Of a stretch of DNA of 64,000 bases, positions 62,974 to 64,000 are shown piece by piece (position 1 is the first letter of the stretch; each line of letters starts with the position of its first letter). The notes under the pieces are model-generated. The model had not been told where the DNA came from and did no database searches. It worked only from the letters and a program-made list of their open reading frames with translations. The DNA comes from DAHUYF01 sp035623985 (GTDB taxonomy: Bacteria > Pseudomonadota > Alphaproteobacteria > ATCC43930 > CGMCC-115725). Both the position numbers and the translations under genes were made by a program. The stretch spans positions 12,989 through 76,988 of the forward strand of contig DASPSJ010000050.1 in assembly GCA_035623985.1 (NCBI GenBank), read 5' to 3'.

Positions 62974-63067
62974 CCCCCCACCCTACCCTCCCCCCTCAAG
63001 GGGGGAGGGATTTTTCATCCTTCATCTTTCCCCCTCCCCCCTTGAGGGGGAGGGCCGGGGTGGGGGG
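62974..63067. repeat. Inverted repeat with CCCCCTCAAGGGGGGAGGG core (copy 2)
   Basis: The left arm ACCCTCCCCCCTCAAGGGGGG-type sequence faces CCCCCCTTGAGGGGGAGGG on the right, with an A/T-rich centre (TTTTTCATCCTTCATC). Its cores match the element at 53646-53744. It lies between the HMG-CoA-synthase-like and MaoC-type genes of the same strand. Confidence 0.75.
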
Positions 63068-63091
63068 TATCACACGCTCGTTGCCGGCCGG

Positions 63092-63955
63092 CTACGCCGC
63101 CACCTCCGCCAGCCCGTTGTTGATGGCCACCACGTCGCGCTCGACGATGCGGCAGCGGAAGCCGAATCGTCCGCCCTCCTCGCGCCAGATCTCGGTACGC
63201 ACGGTCTCGCCGGGAAAGACCGGCGAGGAGAAGCGCACCCGCATGGATTTGAGCCGCGCGGGATCATAGAAGCAGAGCGTGCGCAGCAGCGCGTGCCCGG
63301 CGACGCCGAAAGTGCAGAGCCCGTGCAGGATCGGACGCGGGAATCCGGCCGCGGCGGCGATCTCGGGATCGGCATGCAGCGGATTGTAGTCGCCGCTCAA
63401 GCGATAGATCAGCGCCGCCTGCGGCAGCGTGGCGATATCGCAGACGAGGTCTGGCGCGCGCTCGGGCAGCGCATGCACCGGCTTGGTGGACACGGTCGGT
63501 CCGCCGAAACCACCGTCGCCGCGCGCGAAGACGGTGGAGGCGAGCGAGGCCAGCAGCGCGCCGGTCTCCTTGTCATGGAGGTCGCGGCGCAGATAGATCA
63601 GCGCACCCTTGCCCGCGCCCTTGTCGATGATCTCCTCGATCGCCGTGCGCGCGACCACCGTGCCTGCGGGCGGCAGCGGCCGGTGCAGCACGACCCCCTG
63701 CTCGCCATGCAGCACCAGCTTCCAGGTGATGCCGGTCTCGGGGTTCCTCGACCATTGCCCCGGCAGCGCCAGCACCACCGCCATGGTCGGCAGCGCCTTC
63801 AGCCCCTCTTCATAGACGAAGCGAAGCTGGTCGCGGTCCATCGGGTCGGCGCCGTAGCCCAGCCCCAGCGCATAAAGCATGGTGTCCTTGGCGCGGTAGC
63901 TGTGCTCGACCTCGGGGAAGGACCAGTTCTTGAGCCGCTGATAATTGATCGCCAC
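63092..63955 (-). CDS. MaoC-type hot-dog 2-enoyl-CoA hydratase
   Basis: The product is 287 aa in two hot-dog halves. The C-terminal catalytic half has the hydratase-2 motif YRLSGDYNPLHADPEIAAAAGFPRPILHGL, with the Asp-x-x-x-x-His pair. The N-terminal half lacks it, as in eukaryotic peroxisomal hydratase 2 and bacterial MaoC relatives. It hydrates 2-enoyl-CoA to (R)-3-hydroxyacyl-CoA, probably in the same pathway as the thiolase and HMGCS-like genes downstream. Confidence 0.88.
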   Translation of the reverse strand: MAINYQRLKNWSFPEVEHSYRAKDTMLYALGLGYGADPMDRDQLRFVYEEGLKALPTMAVVLALPGQWSRNPETGITWKLVLHGEQGVVLHRPLPPAGTVVARTAIEEIIDKGAGKGALIYLRRDLHDKETGALLASLASTVFARGDGGFGGPTVSTKPVHALPERAPDLVCDIATLPQAALIYRLSGDYNPLHADPEIAAAAGFPRPILHGLCTFGVAGHALLRTLCFYDPARLKSMRVRFSSPVFPGETVRTEIWREEGGRFGFRCRIVERDVVAINNGLAEVAA

Positions 63956-63964
63956 GGCGACCTC

Positions 63965-64000
63965 CTACACGGGATCCCAGGTGAAGATGTCCCCCGAACG
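63965..64000 (-). CDS. End of a minus-strand gene running off the right edge
   Basis: Eleven codons ending GDIFTWDPV and TAG (63967-63965) are visible; the start is outside the window. Nothing about its function can be told. Confidence 0.4.
   Translation of the reverse strand, partial: RSGDIFTWDPV

Overview
The window is a GC-rich chromosomal segment, most likely from an alphaproteobacterium of the Hyphomicrobiales/Rhodospirillales type. The evidence is the codon use, the OsmF/YehYXW transporter, PQQ genes, acyclic terpene genes, and interspersed palindromic repeats that resemble those of Bradyrhizobium-like genomes (from memory, not searched). No rRNA, tRNA, CRISPR array, transposase or phage gene was seen.

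Layout. 1-8.1 kb: the end of a hexapeptide acetyltransferase; a three-gene minus-strand operon (degenerate ExeA-like AAA protein with a TPR/Sel1 tail, TAXI-type binding protein, unknown secreted protein); and several small membrane, lipoprotein and secreted proteins. 8.3-14.6 kb: the most interesting part, a compact locus that resembles the Pseudomonas Fap functional-amyloid system. It encodes a coiled-coil plus beta-barrel outer-membrane protein (FapF-like), a sigma-54 activator, a secreted protein with three Asn/Gln-rich repeats (FapB/FapC-like), a soluble exported C39 peptidase (FapD-like), and two small secreted proteins that carry a DPxFG...MRGG leader followed by the same amyloid-type repeat. 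A textbook -24/-12 promoter and candidate upstream activator sites precede the repeat protein, and a strong terminator separates it from the downstream genes.

14.8-30.4 kb: a bifunctional beta-oxidation protein, MlaC, a TetR-controlled cluster (ABC importer, epimerase, GNAT and DHDPS-like aldolase), and an OsmF/YehYXW-type osmoprotectant importer with a NUDIX hydrolase. 29-43 kb: quinoprotein metabolism. A probable lanthanide-type PQQ alcohol dehydrogenase lies with a small cytochrome c, a XoxJ-like binding protein, an ABC importer, pqqB and a PQQ-type soluble dehydrogenase. A molybdenum aldehyde dehydrogenase (IorAB-like) sits upstream and pqqACDE is divergent from it. Together these could oxidise alcohol to aldehyde to acid in the periplasm and make the PQQ cofactor.

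43-47.8 kb: a GNAT-like protein, a PAS_5-type protein, an XRE regulator and an MBOAT/SGNH-type polymer acylation pair. 47.8-58.3 kb: an acyclic-terpene/branched acyl-CoA (Atu) operon with a divergent TetR regulator and an 18-bp palindromic operator. 58.4-64 kb: two alpha/beta hydrolases (one with the full fluoroacetate-dehalogenase active-site set), an SCP2-type thiolase, an HMG-CoA-synthase/DUF35 fusion that lacks the catalytic Cys, and a MaoC hydratase. All positions were read by eye; homology statements come from family knowledge and no search was run.
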